From Isoetes taiwanensis (taxonomy: Eukaryota; Streptophyta; Lycopodiopsida; Isoetales; Isoetaceae), in contig JAJEKV010000015.1 of assembly GCA_021234155.1 (NCBI GenBank), forward strand, positions 12,584,304 through 12,648,303: a stretch of DNA of 64,000 nt. The letters are read 5' to 3'. Below are positions 61,761 through 64,000 of the stretch, one piece after another. Below the pieces are notes generated by a model. It saw only the letters and a list, made by a program, of their open reading frames with translations, had not been told where the DNA came from and ran no database searches. Within the stretch, counting starts at the first letter, position 1, and every line of letters starts with the position of its first letter. Made by a program: the position numbers and the translations under genes.

Positions 61761-64000
61761 ATGGTAGGCAAATTTTTTTCTAGAAATTTCTTTGGCGCTT
61801 TCCTGGGCGCTCCTTGTGCAGCTCTAGAACGAGCTCCTGAAGCAAGAAGAAGCTCCAGAAGCAACTCCAGTAGTTGGATCGATTGGAGAACGTGGCTCCT
61901 TAGCCTGTTAAAAACAAGTATTTCGCCTTCCTTTTTTCTTTGTTTGGAACGATTTTGAGATGCATTGAGCGATTTTGAGTCTTGTTTTGAGCTCCATTGA
62001 CAAAATTATAAGTGTGCTCGTACAAGTGCATCTAGGTTCCCTATTGCCATCCCTATTGCTACAGTTGGTGAGAGTTGCCCATCATAATAAAGTTTGTTTC
62101 CTTAAGTGGGCGCTTATTTATATTTGTTGAAGCTTATTTTTATTTGCTGAACGTTCGGAACTTATTTTTATTTGTTGAAGCTTCTTTTTATTTGTTGAAG
62201 CTTCTCCTTTTTTTCTTAAAGCTTCTCTTCGTCTGACTCATAATCACCTGGAATTCAGATATCTATTTCAGAGCAATCTACATTTATCCGCCAGAGACCA
62301 TGTCTCCCCCCGGCAGGCGCTTCCCCCAGTCGGATGGATGAGCCGCCCCTGCCATTTGGCTCGCAGAAGCGGGCGCCGATGTCCCCGGACGACGGTAGAG
62401 TATTGTTGAATGGTACCCCAACCGGGTAATCGCCTTTTATCCCGCTAGGTATGTTTTGTGTGCTTGTTAACCGTATTTGTTTTGTGACGGGGAATACCAT
62501 GGCATTTGGTGCCCGGTGCGCAGGGTCACGCCTCGCTGAGAGCGGTCGGGCCCACACCGCTGCTCCAATGGTGGATTTGCACAAAGACTGGGTGTACACA
62601 CTTTGTGGATAGAAGTTTTCCGCCCCCCCGATTTCGATTGACCCGCGATGGAGCTTGGGGCCACCATCGAGCCACCATGCGGATCAATGGTGGCCCACGT
62701 ACGCATTATTCCCGCCAAGGGGTGCAACCCCGCCAATTGCGAGAGAGTGGTGTCCGAGCGGAGAGGGCTGCAAAACGTCGAGAAGATCCCCGCAAAAGCC
62801 GCACGATGATGGAGGCCGCACAGACATAGAGAGGCGAGGGAGACAAGGAGCAACAACGATGCGCCTGCAGATGTCCTTACCCCCGGGCGCGCCCTAGATG
62901 CCTTCCCCCGAGGGGCCTGACGCCATGTTTTATGAGGGGGACCGATGGGTGCTTCCATTCAAGTGGCCCATGGCAACCAACTGCTCCAAAACTCCACGTA
63001 AGGGACTAACTTATGAGGCCCAAGACGCGCCCGGTACAACCAACCGTTGGAGTCATCGTCAATCGCAAACTCCTCATAATATGCACTTATCGGTAGACAT
63101 CAACCCGACATGGTGCTCGATGGTGGCTCTCCCGCTCTCGCGAGACCGGGGCAAGAGGGGATCAGCAAAGACTTATTTCGCCGGTGGGGGAACATAGTGT
63201 TCTCAGAGGCACGTACCTCATCAACCCATACAATGCACTCGCTGAGGGCATAACCACCCCCGGGGGCAACACGGAGCCATTGAACTGGGTCCGGTAGACA
63301 CCGCCACTTCATGTACAAGCAGCTCTTGGGAATTTTGGTCGGGAGTAACTTGTGGGAGCAACCCCATTTCAAAGGGTTCCACCCGGCATCTACATTATCC
63401 CCGTGTCCTCCTCCAACATTGTGTCATCCTCGTTGTCATGAAGGTCATACTCACTATCATTTTCATTCGACATCTCACCGACCGAAAGTCGCCAAGGACT
63501 ACCTCAGCCCATTCTCCCCGCTATAGCAATCATACCGCTTCTAGCACCGACGATCTCGAATAGATATCCGAGGTACAAATAACATGAACACAAGCCCCGA
63601 GTACAAACCTATAGATACATTGGGGTCTTCACAAAACACAAATATGAATTATAAAGCAACACATTATACTACTTGTTTCCCATTCATAAAAAATATTATA
63701 CATTGTTTTTGTCCATTCCGAGGACTTGACAATTGGATGCAACGACTTGCATCATTATCCGCACATCCAACATTGTTTCATCCTTATTTGGCTCCTAAGT
63801 GAGCTATTCTACCAAATCGTTTCGCAGGGAAACGGACGTTAAAAGCAATCGAAGCTCCCTTTCACTCATCGCTGCAACGACGGTGAAAGGAGCGGAGGAG
63901 TAGGGGACCGATGTCCCTTAGAGGAGGAGGAGGAGGAGGAAGCGGGGATTGCCGGAGATGTCCCCGGGAGGAAGAGGAGGAGGAGCATTATCGCTAGAAG
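61761..64000. other. GC-rich right end, no gene recognised
   Basis: 62255-63530 is GC-rich with overlapping frames on both strands and no recognisable domain. On the minus strand an acidic stretch (MSNENDSEYDLHDNEDD) near 63415-63470 looks coding-like but cannot be extended. A GGA-type purine repeat occurs at about 63920-63990. Near 62116-62220 the phrase TTATTTTTATTTGTTGAAGC is repeated about four times. Confidence 0.4.

Noticed and set aside
61178-63372. Overlapping GC-rich frames on both strands as genes
   Set aside because: They overlap one another, lack domains and consistent codon patterns, and open frames are expected by chance in GC-rich DNA.

Overview
The window looks like nuclear DNA of a land plant. 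It has low gene density, many degraded retroelements, plant-type introns (GTAAGT donors, pyrimidine-CAG acceptors), and plant families: 3-ketoacyl-CoA synthase, DUF1677, purple acid phosphatase, IREG/ferroportin and PPR. Divergence of these genes from angiosperm versions and the repeat load would suit a large-genome non-angiosperm such as a fern, but that is inference. There are no rRNA genes, complete tRNA genes or CRISPR arrays.

Layout. 346-5899 (minus) is a decayed Ty3/gypsy chromovirus (gag, protease, RT, RNase H, integrase, chromodomain). A 740-bp hAT-like element with 8-bp terminal inverted repeats and a perfect 8-bp target duplication splits its integrase. Upstream on the same strand lie an unrecognised gene (6121-7652) with a good TATA box and two CpG-rich 66-bp repeats holding E2F-like sites, and then an exon (8438-9085) whose C-terminus is a complete histone H3 fold behind a non-canonical acidic/proline-rich tail. 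9.5-11.5 kb holds LINE relics, 13.25-13.76 kb a DUF1677 gene, and 14.6-18.7 kb an almost intact two-ORF LINE. 19.4-21.0 kb has exons of an unrecognised minus-strand gene.

22.7-26.9 kb contains a 418-bp TRIM retroelement with TSD, a purple acid phosphatase pseudogene, two exons of an IREG/ferroportin gene, and a PPR relic. 28.4-29.9 kb is a decayed, apparently intron-containing gene resembling HUH replication endonucleases (HVQ and YCMK motifs), followed by a cluster of hairpins. 30.7-35.0 kb is a Ty1/copia complex: a large palindrome of gag leaders, an LTR with PBS and PPT, and a pol fragment. 36.4-38.0 kb is a second copia element on the plus strand.

38.2-44.9 kb holds 5'-truncated LINE 3' ends, each with a different microsatellite tail, and two fold-back elements. 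The clearest intact gene is the single-exon 3-ketoacyl-CoA synthase at 45687-47180, with an upstream TATA box. It is followed by a ~720-bp homopurine tract. 49-64 kb is mostly repeats: LINE relics (one with a 17-bp TSD), a possible CACTA end, a fragmented dispersed repeat, tandem duplications, and a GC-rich terminal part with no recognisable gene.

The host genes appear unrelated to each other. The main biological interest is the H3-like gene with its neighbour, the HUH-type relic, and the LINE family with a conserved 3' hairpin.
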